In this document: piece after piece, positions 18,048 through 28,606 of the stretch
Layout of the letters: each line of letters opens with the position of its first letter
Numbering within the stretch: the first letter of the stretch is position 1
Source of the DNA: Planctomycetota bacterium
Lineage (GTDB): Bacteria; Planctomycetota; Planctomycetia; Pirellulales; Pirellulaceae
DNA: 64,000 bases
Assembly (NCBI GenBank): GCA_016872725.1
Contig: VGZC01000006.1
Coordinates: 62,001-126,000 of the forward strand
Direction of reading: 5' to 3'
Notes under the pieces: model-generated
Databases searched by the model: none
The model's input: the letters and a program-made list of their open reading frames with translations, nothing else
Told to the model about the DNA's origin: nothing
Made by a program: the position numbers and the translations under genes

Positions 18048-21000
18048 ATGGCCGAGTCAACGGCGATACAGTTCATCACGTTGCTCGAAAAGAGCGAGCT
18101 GCTGTCGAGCGGGCAGCTCGAATCGGTGCGTGGGCAGTGGAAGGGCGAATCGGCGCATGCCGACGGCCCGGCGATCGCGAGGCAGCTTGTCAAAGGCGCC
18201 CTTCTGACGCGGTGGCAGGCCGAGCAACTGCTCGCCGGCCACACGTCGTTCTTTCTCGGCAAGTACCGCCTGCTCGAACGGATTGGCGGCGGCGGGATGG
18301 GAGCCGTCTACAAGGCGCGGCACACGGTGATGGACCGCGAGGTCGCGCTCAAGGTCATGGCCCCGTCGCTGCTCAACGATGCCCAGGCCGTGGCCCGTTT
18401 CGAGCGCGAAGTGCGTGCCGCGGCGACGCTCAACCACCCCAACATCGTCGCGGCCTACGATGCGGATCGCGTCGGGCAAAGACATTTCCTCGTCATGGAG
18501 TACGTCGACGGGCACGACTTGACGCACTGGCTGCGTCCGACGGCGCCCGTGCCGATTCCGTGGGCGTGCGAGTGCATCCGGCAGGCGGCGATCGGCCTGC
18601 AGCACGCGCACGAGCACGGCATGGTCCACCGCGACCTCAAGCCGAGCAATCTGCTGGTGGCGACGGGCGGGCGCGACGGACGGTTCGTCGTCAAGATCCT
18701 CGACATGGGCCTCGCGCGATTCACGAGCGCGGGACCGGGCGAGAGCGGATTGACACATTCCGGTCAGATCATGGGGACGCCCGATTACATGGCGCCCGAA
18801 CAGATCAACGACCCCAAAGGCGCGGACATCCGCGCGGACATCTACAGTATCGGCTGCACGCTCTTCCAGTTGCTGACGCGCCGGACGCCGTTCCGCGGCG
18901 AAACGCTGATGGCCAAGCTCATGGCCCGCATGAACGCGTCGCCTCCCTCGGCGAAGGCGATCCGCGCGGATATTCCCCAGGAACTCGATGAGCTCATCGG
19001 CCGCATGATGGCCGTCGATCCGGCTAACCGGTTCGGGACGCCCCAGGAAGTCGCGGCGGCGATCGGTCCGTTTTCGTCGCATGGGAGCGAAGCGTCGAAC
19101 GAGACGCTGCGGATCGCGAGGCCCGTCGAGACGCCCGCGACTCCCGCCTCCAGCGATCCGAAGCTCAATGAATTCCTCAAGAACCTCGCCGCCCAGTCCG
19201 GAAGATCCAAACGGACTCCAACCCCCGTTCCCCATGCCCACGCCAAGGTTCGCGCCGAGGCACCGGGGACCGACACGGCGAAGGGAACGTCCGATCCGGC
19301 GCACGCCGAGGGACGGATCGAAACGGAATCGGTGCGCCCCCGATGGCCCCTGATCGCGGGTGTCGCGGGTATCGCCGCGGTGCTCGTCGCGGTTGTTGGA
19401 TTCCTCTTGTCTCGCGGCGGTCCGGATGAACCGACGCCCGTTGCCGATTCCGCGGAGTCCTCCGATCCGGAATCCGAGACACGGCCGAGCGGTGCATCGA
19501 CGGCCGCGAACGAGGAACGCATTCCAAGAACCGGCTCGGATTCCGCATCGCAATCGGCGCCGCGACCGCCCCGTCCCATCGACGGTTCCAATCCCCCAAC
19601 GGCGAAACCCGCGAATGCGGCCCCCGCATCGGTCGGTCCGAGCGGGCAGGCAAACACGGCCTCGGATCCCGGCGTCGGTGCGGCGAACGACGCCGCAAAG
19701 GCCGCCGACGCGGCCGCCGGAACCAGCGGACCGGGCGCGGCGAGCGGAACGGAAACCAACTCGGCGCCGGCATCGACACCCGCTCCCGCGGCGAAGGAAC
19801 CCCAAACGCTGATCGTCGGCACCGCGCCCGGATCGTTTTCCGATCTCAAGGCGGCGTTCGAAAAGGCCGTTCCCGGTGATCGGATCGTCATCCGCCACCG
19901 AGGCCCATTGGACTTTGAGCCGGTCGATCTCACGGGCAAGACGCCGCTGACCATCGAAGGTGATTCGGTCGACGGCGTGGATTTCTGGCCGATCCTGCGG
20001 CAGGCCGAACAAACGGCCAACGCCCCCTCCGACGCGCCGCCGATCGTCGTCCCGTCGCTGTTTTTCTCGCGTTCGGAAATGAACCTGACGTTGCGCAAGG
20101 TGCATCTCGCGGCGTCGGGGGAAGGCCGCGCCGAACTGAGATCGCTTTTCGAAATGCCGACCGGTCGGATCGAACTGGACGGATGCAGCATTACAGTGTG
20201 CGCGCAGGGACGTTTTGAAAAACCGACGGACCGCGCGATCGCCGTGGTGCGGGGCGATGGGCAAACGGAAGGTCCGATCACGGTTCACCTGCGACGCCTG
20301 TTCGCGCGCGGACAGGGTCTCGATTCGCTTGTCACGATCGAAGGCGCGCATCCGGTGGTGGTCGATGGCGAACAGGTGCTTTGGGCCGGCAGTGCCAAGC
20401 CGTGGATTGTCCTGCGCGATTCGGCCGTTCCGCATCGATTCACGCTGAATCACTGCACGATCTACAACGCGTCGAGCCTCCTGGCTCGCGAGTCGTCGGA
20501 AGGCCCCGCGGTGCCCAAGGTCGAGGCGGCATTCGATCATTGCCTGGTGGTGGGCCCGTACGCCAATCCGTCGCCGGTCATCGATTGGAAGTCGGGTTCG
20601 CTGAACGCCGACTTCGCATCGGACGTTGCGGCCGGCGCCTTCGCGTGGCTCGGCGGCGAGAATGTCTTCCATCGTTATCCCGGGTTCCACGCGGGCAGCC
20701 GCCAAAAACCACCGGCGGACCTCGCGAACTGGCACAGACTTTGGGGCCGGGAGGGAGCGGGCGCGGACCGGATGGCCGATCCGATGTTCCGAGTCTGGCC
20801 GGACGGGTTTGTGCTGCATGAGGTCGAATCGCGCGATTTTCGCCCGCGCACGGCGCGCGGCAAGCGGACCGATCCGCGCAGCGCCGTGACCGATGTCGGA
20901 CCCGACCTGGACGCGCTGCCCGATGCGCCGTCGGTGGTATCGGGATCGGGAATACCGATGTACCTTGTTCCAAACCCGGAACTGGCGAGCCAACCTCGGG

Positions 21001-21956
21001 GGCGTCGACGTGTTCTTCGCGTTCACGCGCGGGACGGTCCCTACAAGACGCTCGAGTCGGCGTTCGCGGAACTGGGCGAAGACGACGTGATCGAGATCGC
21101 CGACGACGGGCCCTATCGTCCGTCCCGCAATTTCGTAACGCATCCGGCGTCCGCCGTCCTCTTCGCCCCGAATGCGAGGTTCTTCACGTTACGGGCGGCT
21201 GACGACGCCAACCCGACGATCATCCTTGACGAATCGGCGCAGCAGGGTGTTCCCCAGGACGCGACCCTCCTCACCCTCTTCCTTCCGTCCGCGTATTCGG
21301 CGCGGATCGACGGCGTGCATTTTCGATTCCAAACAGGCCTGGCGACGCGCCGGGCCGCCTTGCAGGTGCGAACGGCCTACTACGTTCGCTTCACGAACTG
21401 CACCTGCCTCGATGGGCCCGGCGGACTCAATGGCCAAGTCAACGGAGGGGGCACGGACCATTTCGCCATCGGCGCCTTTCTTGAAAACAATACGCGTTCG
21501 ATCTGGTGGTTCGAAAATGACGCGTTCTGGGGTCCCATGCCCGCGGCGCGCGTCGTTGTCATGACCGGGAACGGTCCGACTCGCATGCGAATTCAGGGAT
21601 CGGTTTGCGAGGGTTCGTTCCTGCGGAAACACAAACCGGGCCCTTTTGGGATTGCAACCCGCGCGAACACGTTCTTGGGCATCGTCGCGGAAGCGACGGA
21701 CGGCGGCCAAGTCGCTTTTGAATCGGCGGACGACAATTTGGTTCTGGTTCCGACGGGTCTGTCGTTGGCCAAATCGGTCCCGATGCCCGCACCATCATTG
21801 ACGTCCCCGCCTCGGTTTGAGGGGGCAAGCTCGCCGAAGGACCCGTATCGGGGTTATCGGCTGCGCAAGGGCCAGCCCGCGATAACGATGGCGGCCGACG
21901 GGGGTCCGATCGGAGCGCGTGTCGAGTACCTTCCGACATGGCCCGAGGCACGGTAG
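18048..21956 (+). CDS. Receptor-like Ser/Thr protein kinase with C-terminal parallel beta-helix-like region
   Basis: Encodes 1302 residues. Residues 1-70 are the short helical region that precedes many planctomycete kinases (LLTRWQAEQLLAGHTSFFLGKYRLL). The kinase domain spans about 73-350: glycine loop IGGGGMGAVYKA (79-90), Lys102 in VALKVM, HRDLKPSN (Asp196), a DMG instead of DFG (219-221) and APE (249-251). All catalytic residues are present. A linker leads to one membrane span (about 430-452), then an Ala/Ser/Pro-rich stalk and about 700 residues outside the membrane. That part begins IVGTAPGSFSDLKAAFEKAVPGD, as in right-handed beta-helix regions, suggesting carbohydrate binding. The start is set by GAGGTCGGGACG. 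Substrates and ligand are unknown. Confidence 0.88.
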   Translation: MAESTAIQFITLLEKSELLSSGQLESVRGQWKGESAHADGPAIARQLVKGALLTRWQAEQLLAGHTSFFLGKYRLLERIGGGGMGAVYKARHTVMDREVALKVMAPSLLNDAQAVARFEREVRAAATLNHPNIVAAYDADRVGQRHFLVMEYVDGHDLTHWLRPTAPVPIPWACECIRQAAIGLQHAHEHGMVHRDLKPSNLLVATGGRDGRFVVKILDMGLARFTSAGPGESGLTHSGQIMGTPDYMAPEQINDPKGADIRADIYSIGCTLFQLLTRRTPFRGETLMAKLMARMNASPPSAKAIRADIPQELDELIGRMMAVDPANRFGTPQEVAAAIGPFSSHGSEASNETLRIARPVETPATPASSDPKLNEFLKNLAAQSGRSKRTPTPVPHAHAKVRAEAPGTDTAKGTSDPAHAEGRIETESVRPRWPLIAGVAGIAAVLVAVVGFLLSRGGPDEPTPVADSAESSDPESETRPSGASTAANEERIPRTGSDSASQSAPRPPRPIDGSNPPTAKPANAAPASVGPSGQANTASDPGVGAANDAAKAADAAAGTSGPGAASGTETNSAPASTPAPAAKEPQTLIVGTAPGSFSDLKAAFEKAVPGDRIVIRHRGPLDFEPVDLTGKTPLTIEGDSVDGVDFWPILRQAEQTANAPSDAPPIVVPSLFFSRSEMNLTLRKVHLAASGEGRAELRSLFEMPTGRIELDGCSITVCAQGRFEKPTDRAIAVVRGDGQTEGPITVHLRRLFARGQGLDSLVTIEGAHPVVVDGEQVLWAGSAKPWIVLRDSAVPHRFTLNHCTIYNASSLLARESSEGPAVPKVEAAFDHCLVVGPYANPSPVIDWKSGSLNADFASDVAAGAFAWLGGENVFHRYPGFHAGSRQKPPADLANWHRLWGREGAGADRMADPMFRVWPDGFVLHEVESRDFRPRTARGKRTDPRSAVTDVGPDLDALPDAPSVVSGSGIPMYLVPNPELASQPRGRRRVLRVHARDGPYKTLESAFAELGEDDVIEIADDGPYRPSRNFVTHPASAVLFAPNARFFTLRAADDANPTIILDESAQQGVPQDATLLTLFLPSAYSARIDGVHFRFQTGLATRRAALQVRTAYYVRFTNCTCLDGPGGLNGQVNGGGTDHFAIGAFLENNTRSIWWFENDAFWGPMPAARVVVMTGNGPTRMRIQGSVCEGSFLRKHKPGPFGIATRANTFLGIVAEATDGGQVAFESADDNLVLVPTGLSLAKSVPMPAPSLTSPPRFEGASSPKDPYRGYRLRKGQPAITMAADGGPIGARVEYLPTWPEAR

Positions 21957-22338
21957 GATCGTGGCCTTTGCCATCGTCCGCTCGGCTTCCATCCTCGCGC
22001 GCCCGCAACGCCGCCTCTTCCCATTCACTCCATTCTCTCAATTCAATAAATGGGCCGTCGGCCCGGGAGGGTTGGGAGCCGTTTGTGAGGCTGGGAAGTT
22101 GCGGCAAGGGATTCCGGCGCAAGGGCCTTCGCGTTACGCTAGGGTCTTGAATTTGGCGGCGGGATGGGGCGTGTCGGACTTGAGGTTGGTGGCGTATTTG
22201 CCGACTTGTTAAACAGAGCCGCGCCGCGATCGACCGTTCGTACGTCGATTGGGCGAGTGCGTTCGCCGACGGGATCCGGACGTCGTGGAACGCGGATGCG
22301 CGGCTGGCCATCGCATGCCGAACGGGGATCGATCCGAG
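21957..22338. other. Intergenic region before the RND exporter
   Basis: 382 bp with no convincing gene, terminator or promoter. An AT-rich patch (TCAATTCAATAAATGG, about 22038-22053) is the only obvious feature. Confidence 0.5.
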
Positions 22339-25300
22339 ATGACGAAGACGTTTTTCGGCCGCCACGCCGTCGTCGTGTTGATGGCCGTCGCCTTCTTTGT
22401 GCCCTTTGGCTTCCGCGGCGCGCGGATGGCGCTCGAGCACATGAAGAACGACGTCAAGGACTGGCTTCCGGATGACTTCCCCGAGACGAAGGAGATGGAG
22501 TGGTTTTGGAAGCGGTTCGCCGGCGAACGGTTCGTATTGGCGAGTTGGGACGGGTGCGCCGAGGATGACGCGTCGTACAAGCTCCTGCTCCATAAGCTGA
22601 TGATGCCCGTTCCGCCGTCGCGCGTGCGCGGCGAGTCGGACGGCGGCGCCGTTGCGGAAGCGGACCGACGCGATGACGCGGTGACCGTGGCGGAAACCGA
22701 CGCGGTCAGCGCCGAGGATGCGTCGGTGAGCGGAAACAGGGCGACTGCCGGACGACCGGACGCGGAACTTCCCGATCCGTCCTTGCGCGGACGTTCGCTC
22801 GTCCGCGACTACGATTTTGTGGGTGACCGGCTCGGGCTGTTCGCGGCCGACACGCAGTTTCCGAACTGGGGTGGATTGGGCGAAAAGTGGGTTCGGGGCA
22901 CCGGTGATCAATGGTATTACATCACGCCGGACGGCGACTTGTGCCAATGGCATTCGTCCTCACCGATGTTCGACCTGGCCTCGACGATCTGGCGCAAGGT
23001 GAGCGGGAAGTCGATTGAAGGCGACGTGGTGGCGTCGTTCGGCCCGGTCGACGGCCCCTGGTATTACGACGATCCGACTCGGCTCAATGCGCAGGTCTTC
23101 CGCACCGTGCAAACGGGTCCGGATCTCTATGGCGTGTTGACCCGCGAGGGAGGCGTCTTGGCGGACGAGCCGCACACGGCGAAGCGGCGTCTGACGGGCC
23201 TGCTTTTCGGCGAGGACGGACGACAGACGTGCATGGTGTTGACGCTCACCGAGAACGGCCAGGCCGACCTGCACCGCGTCTTGGGAACCGGAGTCCTCGG
23301 CAAGCCGGTCGGCCGCCTCTACCGGCTCGCGGCGGATTGCGGCATCTCGCAAAACGACCTGCATATCGGCGGGCCGCCCGTCGACAATGTGGCGATCGAC
23401 GAGGAGGGAACGGTCACGTTGATCCGCCTCGTTTCGATTTCGGTCGTCTTGGGACTGGGCCTCGCCTTCGCCTGTTTCCGAAGCATCACGGCCACCTTGA
23501 TGGTGTTCTGCGTGGGCGGGGTGAGCGCCATGATGAGCATGGCCGTCGTGGGGTGGGCCGGTGTCGGCTGCGACGCGATCCTCATGTCGATGCCGTCGCT
23601 CGTTTACGTGCTTGGCATCTCGGGCGCGGTGCACCTGATCAACTACTATCGCGACGCGGTGGATGAACACGGCCACCGGGGGGCGCCTGAGCGGGCCCTC
23701 GCGCACGGTTGGCGTCCCGCCGTCTTCTGCTCCGTGACCACCGCACTCGGCCTCGTCTCGCTCAACACCAGCCAGATCGCGCCGATCGCGAAGTTCGGGC
23801 TGTATTCGGCGATCGCCGTGATGGCGACCCTGATCCTCCTGTTCACCTATTTGCCGGCGTCGCTCGAGGTCTTTCCCCAGAAACGGCGTCCCAAGCCCGC
23901 GAAGGAGGACGCCGAGCCGACCTGGTATGCGCGGGGCATCACGCACGCATGGGGCCAAATGGGCGCGTTCATTATCCGAAACCACTACGCGGTCGCGGCG
24001 ATCTGCGTGGCGGTCATCGCGGTCGTGGGCTATGGCGTGACGTCGATCAACACGTCGATCAATCTGCTCAAACTGTTCGACAAGAACGCGAAAATCCTCG
24101 CCGACTACGACTGGCTGGAATCCCATCTGGGAGAACTCGTGCCGATGGAGGTGGTGGTCCGGTTCTCGCCCAAGACGCTCCGCGACGAGGACTTGGACGC
24201 ATCGGCGGAACCGGACGACAATCTCCAATTCCAGCTCGCATTCCTCGAACGCATGGAGATCGTGAATCGGATCCAACATGTCATCGACCGGCACTTCGGA
24301 GCGCCGGGGGCGGATGTCGCGGGACCTTCGGTGTCCTCGGCGACGTTCGCGCCCTCCTTGCCCGATGAATACGGTTTCACGGTGCGCCGCGCGACGTCGC
24401 GACGGCTCGAAGCCTATCGCGACGACTTCTTGAAGTCCGAGTACTTGCGGCTCGACGGCGACGGCAGCGAGCTCTGGCGGATCAGTCTGCGGGTCGGCGC
24501 GCTCAAGGACGTGGACTACGGCGCGTTCATCGACAATCTGAAGGAGGTGGTCGAGCCGATCCTCGCCGCCCAGCGGGCGCGGACCCGCATCCTGCGCGAA
24601 TTGGCGGCCAAGCGCGGTTCCGAGGGATTCGCGGGAGCCAGCGTGTGCCTGCTCGGCGCGTCGAGCAGGTATTTCCTCGATGACGCATCCGCGACGGAGA
24701 CATCCGCTTCGAACGGCGCCGCGCCCGACGAAACGGCCGAACGGAGCGAGAAAGGGCTTGTGCCGACCGTGGACGGCGACGCGATCTTCGCCGAAACCCT
24801 GCGATGGATGCTGACCGCGTCCAGGCTCCGAGTTGACTATCACGATCCGCGGGTCGACGCGATTCCTCCGACGTTCGGCGAGATCGTCGGCCAGTTCGAC
24901 GCGGTGATCGATATCGACCGGACCCAAACGTATGATGCCCGCCTTGTTCAGGAACGCGCGAGGCTCCTGGTCGACTTGCGCGACATCGCCGTGACCGAGC
25001 GGTCGGCGTCGGCGGCGACGGGATCCGCCGCGAACGAGGATATCGCGTCGATTTACACGGGCGTGGTTCCGATCGTCTACAAGGCCCAACGTACGCTGCT
25101 CAACAGCCTGATGCAGAGTACGTTCTGGTCGTTCGCGACGATCACGCCGGTGATGATGTTCGTCTCGCGGAGCTTTCTTGCGGGACTCGTCGCCATGTTG
25201 CCGAACGTCTTGCCGGTGTTCGTCATCTTCGGGGCGATGGGATGGCTGGGAATCGATGTCGACATCGGATCGATGATGACGGCGAGCATCGCGCTGGGAG

Positions 25301-25713
25301 TGGCCGTCGACGACACGATCCACTTCCTGAACTGGTATCGCGAGGAATTGCGGGACTCGCACGACCGCAGGTCGGCGATTCTCTCCGCGTACAAACGGTG
25401 CGCCACGCCGACATTCCAAGCGGCGGTCATCAGCGGGCTTGGGTTGTCGGTATTCGCGCTGAGCACATTCTCGCCGACCCAGCGGTTCGGCGTGTTGATG
25501 CTCACGATCCTCTTCGCGGGGTTGGTCGCGGAGCTTGTGTTCTTCCCCGCGCTGCTTGCGGGGCCGCTCGGCCTCGTCTTCAAACCGCTCGGAAGACCGC
25601 ATGCGGAGCACGCGGTCCCACTCCCCAAGGACGCGCAGCCCCACGCTCCTCTGGCCGTGTCCGCCGGCGGGGTCACGAAGCTGCGGCGGGATCCCTCTCA
25701 ATCGAGACGCTGA
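22339..25713 (+). CDS. RND/MMPL-superfamily exporter
   Basis: Encodes 1124 residues in two homologous halves. A first membrane span at residues 10-28 is followed by a large extracytoplasmic domain and a five-helix bundle (about residues 355-520: VTLIRLVSISVVLGLGLAFACF, then MPSLVYVLGISGAVHLINYYRDA). A second span (about 552-572), second large domain and second bundle (about 925-1110) complete the layout. The second bundle has VDIGSMMTASIALGVAVDDTIHFLNWYREE, with the Asp pair of proton-coupled RND proteins. The SSD-like first half resembles MMPL/HAE2-type transporters rather than AcrB. No adaptor or outer-membrane partner is adjacent. Start: ATG 22339 is preferred; an in-frame ATG at 22315 is possible. 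Probably exports a lipid or hydrophobic compound; cargo unknown. Confidence 0.82.
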   Translation: MTKTFFGRHAVVVLMAVAFFVPFGFRGARMALEHMKNDVKDWLPDDFPETKEMEWFWKRFAGERFVLASWDGCAEDDASYKLLLHKLMMPVPPSRVRGESDGGAVAEADRRDDAVTVAETDAVSAEDASVSGNRATAGRPDAELPDPSLRGRSLVRDYDFVGDRLGLFAADTQFPNWGGLGEKWVRGTGDQWYYITPDGDLCQWHSSSPMFDLASTIWRKVSGKSIEGDVVASFGPVDGPWYYDDPTRLNAQVFRTVQTGPDLYGVLTREGGVLADEPHTAKRRLTGLLFGEDGRQTCMVLTLTENGQADLHRVLGTGVLGKPVGRLYRLAADCGISQNDLHIGGPPVDNVAIDEEGTVTLIRLVSISVVLGLGLAFACFRSITATLMVFCVGGVSAMMSMAVVGWAGVGCDAILMSMPSLVYVLGISGAVHLINYYRDAVDEHGHRGAPERALAHGWRPAVFCSVTTALGLVSLNTSQIAPIAKFGLYSAIAVMATLILLFTYLPASLEVFPQKRRPKPAKEDAEPTWYARGITHAWGQMGAFIIRNHYAVAAICVAVIAVVGYGVTSINTSINLLKLFDKNAKILADYDWLESHLGELVPMEVVVRFSPKTLRDEDLDASAEPDDNLQFQLAFLERMEIVNRIQHVIDRHFGAPGADVAGPSVSSATFAPSLPDEYGFTVRRATSRRLEAYRDDFLKSEYLRLDGDGSELWRISLRVGALKDVDYGAFIDNLKEVVEPILAAQRARTRILRELAAKRGSEGFAGASVCLLGASSRYFLDDASATETSASNGAAPDETAERSEKGLVPTVDGDAIFAETLRWMLTASRLRVDYHDPRVDAIPPTFGEIVGQFDAVIDIDRTQTYDARLVQERARLLVDLRDIAVTERSASAATGSAANEDIASIYTGVVPIVYKAQRTLLNSLMQSTFWSFATITPVMMFVSRSFLAGLVAMLPNVLPVFVIFGAMGWLGIDVDIGSMMTASIALGVAVDDTIHFLNWYREELRDSHDRRSAILSAYKRCATPTFQAAVISGLGLSVFALSTFSPTQRFGVLMLTILFAGLVAELVFFPALLAGPLGLVFKPLGRPHAEHAVPLPKDAQPHAPLAVSAGGVTKLRRDPSQSRR

Positions 25714-25737
25714 CCCTTCGCACCCAGGAGAACGGCC

Positions 25738-26400
25738 ATGACATCGACCGCTTCGCGACGCTTTTTCCCCGGCGGCGCCGCCGCGCTGGCCTTGATCGCC
25801 CTGGCGGCGTGCCCGACCTTCGCGCAGGACGCGTCCAAGGACGCCGGTGCGTGGACGCCCCTTTTCAACGGCACAAGCCTCGACGGGTGGGAGAAAGTCG
25901 GCAATCCCGAAAGTGTCTGGGAGGTCAAGGACGGAGCCATTCAGGGTTCCGGACCCGCTTCGATGCTCGTTTGCACCCAAGGTCCCTACAAAAACTTCCG
26001 GTATCGGGCCGAAATCCGGATCAACGACAAGGGGAACTCGGGCCTCTATTTCCGAACGACGCGCAAGCCTGGCTTCACCGACGGCTACGAAGCGCAGATC
26101 GACAGCACGCATACCGACCCGATCCGCACCGGTTCGCTCTACGGCATGTGCCACGTCTACCAGCGGCTTGCGGAGCCCGACACGTGGTTCGCGTACGAAC
26201 TCGAGGTCCGCGACGACGTGTGGCGGGGCAAGCCGGTGACCCGTATCAGGATCAAGGTCGACGGGAAGGAGCTCTACGAGTACCTGGACTTCGCCCTGAC
26301 ATTCAAGGAGGGGCATTTCGCGTTCCAGCAGCATGACCCGGGAAGCCGCGTCTCGATTCGGAAAGTCGAAGTCATGCCGCTCCCCGACGCGAAGCGGTAA
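25738..26400 (+). CDS. DUF1080 (3-keto-disaccharide hydrolase-like) exported protein
   Basis: Encodes 220 residues. A signal sequence ends ALIALAACPTFAQDA; LAAC fits a lipobox, so it may be a lipoprotein, but signal peptidase I cleavage after TFA is also possible. The domain begins WTPLFNGTSLDGWEKVG and includes KNFRYRAEIRINDKGNSGLYFR, the signature of DUF1080, a concanavalin-like fold abundant in planctomycetes; members act on 3-keto-glycosides or bind polysaccharides. Starts 24 bp after the RND gene, with a GGAG ribosome-binding site. The Gfo/Idh/MocA enzyme and sugar-isomerase-like protein elsewhere in the window belong to the same general type of sugar metabolism. Confidence 0.88.
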   Translation: MTSTASRRFFPGGAAALALIALAACPTFAQDASKDAGAWTPLFNGTSLDGWEKVGNPESVWEVKDGAIQGSGPASMLVCTQGPYKNFRYRAEIRINDKGNSGLYFRTTRKPGFTDGYEAQIDSTHTDPIRTGSLYGMCHVYQRLAEPDTWFAYELEVRDDVWRGKPVTRIRIKVDGKELYEYLDFALTFKEGHFAFQQHDPGSRVSIRKVEVMPLPDAKR

Positions 26401-26414
26401 GGCGTTCGGCCTCG

Positions 26415-28403
26415 ATGTCGACCGATTTGAATGCTCCGCAGCGCCTCGCCGTGCGGACCCTGCGCGGTCCCTTACTCGTGCTTGCCGGAGCCGGCACGGG
26501 CAAGACGCGCGTGGTGACGTATCGGATCGCCGAGCTGATCCGGCACGGCGTGGCCCCCGACCGAATCCTGGGCGTGACCTTCACGAACAAGGCGGCCGGG
26601 GAGATGGCCGAACGCATCACCGGGTTGCTCGGCGCGCGCGGCAAGGGCAAGGCCAGGCCACGCATCGCCACGTTCCACGCCCACGCGCTCGACGTCCTGC
26701 GGCGGCATATCGTTCGGATCGGTTATCCGGCTCGTTTCGCGATCTACGATCGCGGCGACCAGGAGAGCGTTGCGAGGTCGGTGCTCCGGGAGATCCGCGT
26801 GCCGACCGAAACGTTGCGGCCGTCCGACCTGCTGTTCCATATCGGTTTCTGGAAGAGCCGATCGATATCCCCCAAGGACGCGCTCGCGACCGCGTCGACC
26901 GATCGCGAGCTCACCGCCGCGACCGGTTTTCGCCGCTACCAAAAAGCGCTCAAGCTCGCGGGCGCCGTCGACTTCGACGACCTGCTCCTTTGCGTCAACG
27001 AGCTCTTCGACAAGTTCCCCGACGTCCGGGACGCCGAATCGACCCGGTTCGACCATCTGCTCGTCGACGAATACCAGGATACGAACGGCGCGCAATACCG
27101 CATCGTCCGAACGCTCGCGTCCCCGCACCGCAACCTGTGCGTTGTCGGAGACGACGATCAGTCGATCTATGGGTTTCGGGGCGCCGAGGTCGAACACATC
27201 CTGCGATTCCAAAAGGACTGGCCCGATGCGGTCGTCGTGCGTCTCGAGGACAACTACCGATGCACGGCGGAGATCCTCAACGTCGCGAACCGGTTGATCG
27301 CGTTCAATCGGCACCGGCACGACAAGGTGTTGCGTCCGAGCCGCCCCGGCGGCGCGAAGCCGCTGATCGAGCAGTATCCGGACGAAGAGGCGGAAGCGCG
27401 GGAGATCGTGGCTCGGATCGAGAAGCGGATGCGGCTTCCCGGCCGCTCGCCCCGCGATTTCGCGGTCCTGTTCCGAACGAACGAACAACCTCGACCGTTC
27501 GAAACCGAACTGCGCCGCCGCAATGTGCCGTATGTGCTCGTCGGCGGCATGTCGTTCTTCGATCGCGGCGAGGTGCGTGACGCGCTGGCCTACCTGCGGC
27601 TGCTCGAATCGCCCGACGACGAGGTTTCCCTGCTGCGCGTGATCAACACGCCGGCGCGGGGGATTGGGAAGAAGACGGTCGAGTCGCTGGTCGCGAAGGC
27701 CGTCGCGGCGGGCGTTCCCGCGTGGTCGATCATCGAGGATTCGCGGGGGACCGGCGATCTCCCGCCGGCGGCGAGGAACGCCGTGAACGCGTTCGCGGCG
27801 GATGTGCGGACATTCCGCGGTCGGTTCCTTTCCGGTGAAGTCTCCTCGCTGCATGACTTCGCGCGGGAGTGGCTCGTCCACGTGCGTTACCGGTCGCACC
27901 TCGATCAGCAGTTCGACGACGTGAACGAGCGCGACGCGCGCTGGGCGAACGTCGAACAAGTCATCAATGCGCTCGCGGCCTTCGAGCGGAACGCGCCGAA
28001 GGCCGAACTTGGCGACTTCCTCCGCGAATTGACGATCCAATCGCGCGATCAGGACGACGACAAGGAAAAGGAACTTCGGCGCGACGCGGTCGTCCTGATG
28101 ACGCTGCACAGCGCGAAGGGGCTCGAATTTCCCGAGGTCTATCTCGTCGGCATGGAAGAGGGCGTCCTGCCCCATCATCGAAGTCTCGGCGACGACGCCT
28201 CGGCGGTCGACGAGGAACGCCGCCTTTGCTACGTCGGCATCACCCGCGCGCAGGAGTCCTTGACGTTTTCGATGGCCCTAAGTCGCCGCAAATGGGGCAA
28301 GCCGCGCGAGACCCAGCCGAGCCGTTTCCTGTTTGAGCTGGCGGGTCTCGCCGACCGCCCCGGTCCGTCGGGCGCGAAGAAGGCGCCGCGGCGCGGCCGG
28401 TGA
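26415..28403 (+). CDS. UvrD/Rep-family superfamily 1 DNA helicase
   Basis: Encodes 662 residues. Starts [21 protein letters not shown] with Walker A AGAGTGKT (residues 24-31), then VTFTNKAA (motif Ia), [10 protein letters not shown] (motif II), [15 protein letters not shown] (motif III), LEDNYRC (motif IV), [12 protein letters not shown] (motif V) and YVGITRAQ (motif VI). All seven helicase motifs are intact. It is shorter than E. coli UvrD (720) and close to Rep in length; Rep, PcrA and UvrD cannot be separated here. It unwinds DNA 3'-5' in repair or at stalled forks. It follows the DUF1080 gene by 14 bp, and the moaC frame is open back to its stop. Confidence 0.92.
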   Translation: MSTDLNAPQRLAVRTLRGPLLVLAGAGTGKTRVVTYRIAELIRHGVAPDRILGVTFTNKAAGEMAERITGLLGARGKGKARPRIATFHAHALDVLRRHIVRIGYPARFAIYDRGDQESVARSVLREIRVPTETLRPSDLLFHIGFWKSRSISPKDALATASTDRELTAATGFRRYQKALKLAGAVDFDDLLLCVNELFDKFPDVRDAESTRFDHLLVDEYQDTNGAQYRIVRTLASPHRNLCVVGDDDQSIYGFRGAEVEHILRFQKDWPDAVVVRLEDNYRCTAEILNVANRLIAFNRHRHDKVLRPSRPGGAKPLIEQYPDEEAEAREIVARIEKRMRLPGRSPRDFAVLFRTNEQPRPFETELRRRNVPYVLVGGMSFFDRGEVRDALAYLRLLESPDDEVSLLRVINTPARGIGKKTVESLVAKAVAAGVPAWSIIEDSRGTGDLPPAARNAVNAFAADVRTFRGRFLSGEVSSLHDFAREWLVHVRYRSHLDQQFDDVNERDARWANVEQVINALAAFERNAPKAELGDFLRELTIQSRDQDDDKEKELRRDAVVLMTLHSAKGLEFPEVYLVGMEEGVLPHHRSLGDDASAVDEERRLCYVGITRAQESLTFSMALSRRKWGKPRETQPSRFLFELAGLADRPGPSGAKKAPRRGR

Positions 28404-28606
28404 ATCGAGCGTCGCGAGACGATCGCCGCCCCCTCGACGCCTTCGGCGCGGATCGTAAAATGGCCGGATTCGAGGCGCTCCGAGGCGCCCCCCGCCGCAT
28501 TCGGCTACTCGGCGCCGCAACCGGGCACGGCGGCCGGCGCCCGACGTTGATCGGGTGCGGAACGCCGAACGCGGGGAAGAACGCCAGGAAGGACTTCGGT
28601 GACGGT

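Noticed and set aside
17544-18060. Minus-strand open frames across the 15-bp repeats
   Set aside because: Composition is purely the repeat; the plus-strand protein has signal peptide and ribosome-binding site.
18057-21143. Minus-strand open frame (1028 codons) under the kinase
   Set aside because: Arg/Gly-rich shadow; the plus strand has all kinase motifs.
22960-26334. Long minus-strand open frame (1124 codons) under the RND exporter and DUF1080 gene
   Set aside because: Arg-rich composition without motifs, while both plus-strand genes show family motifs.
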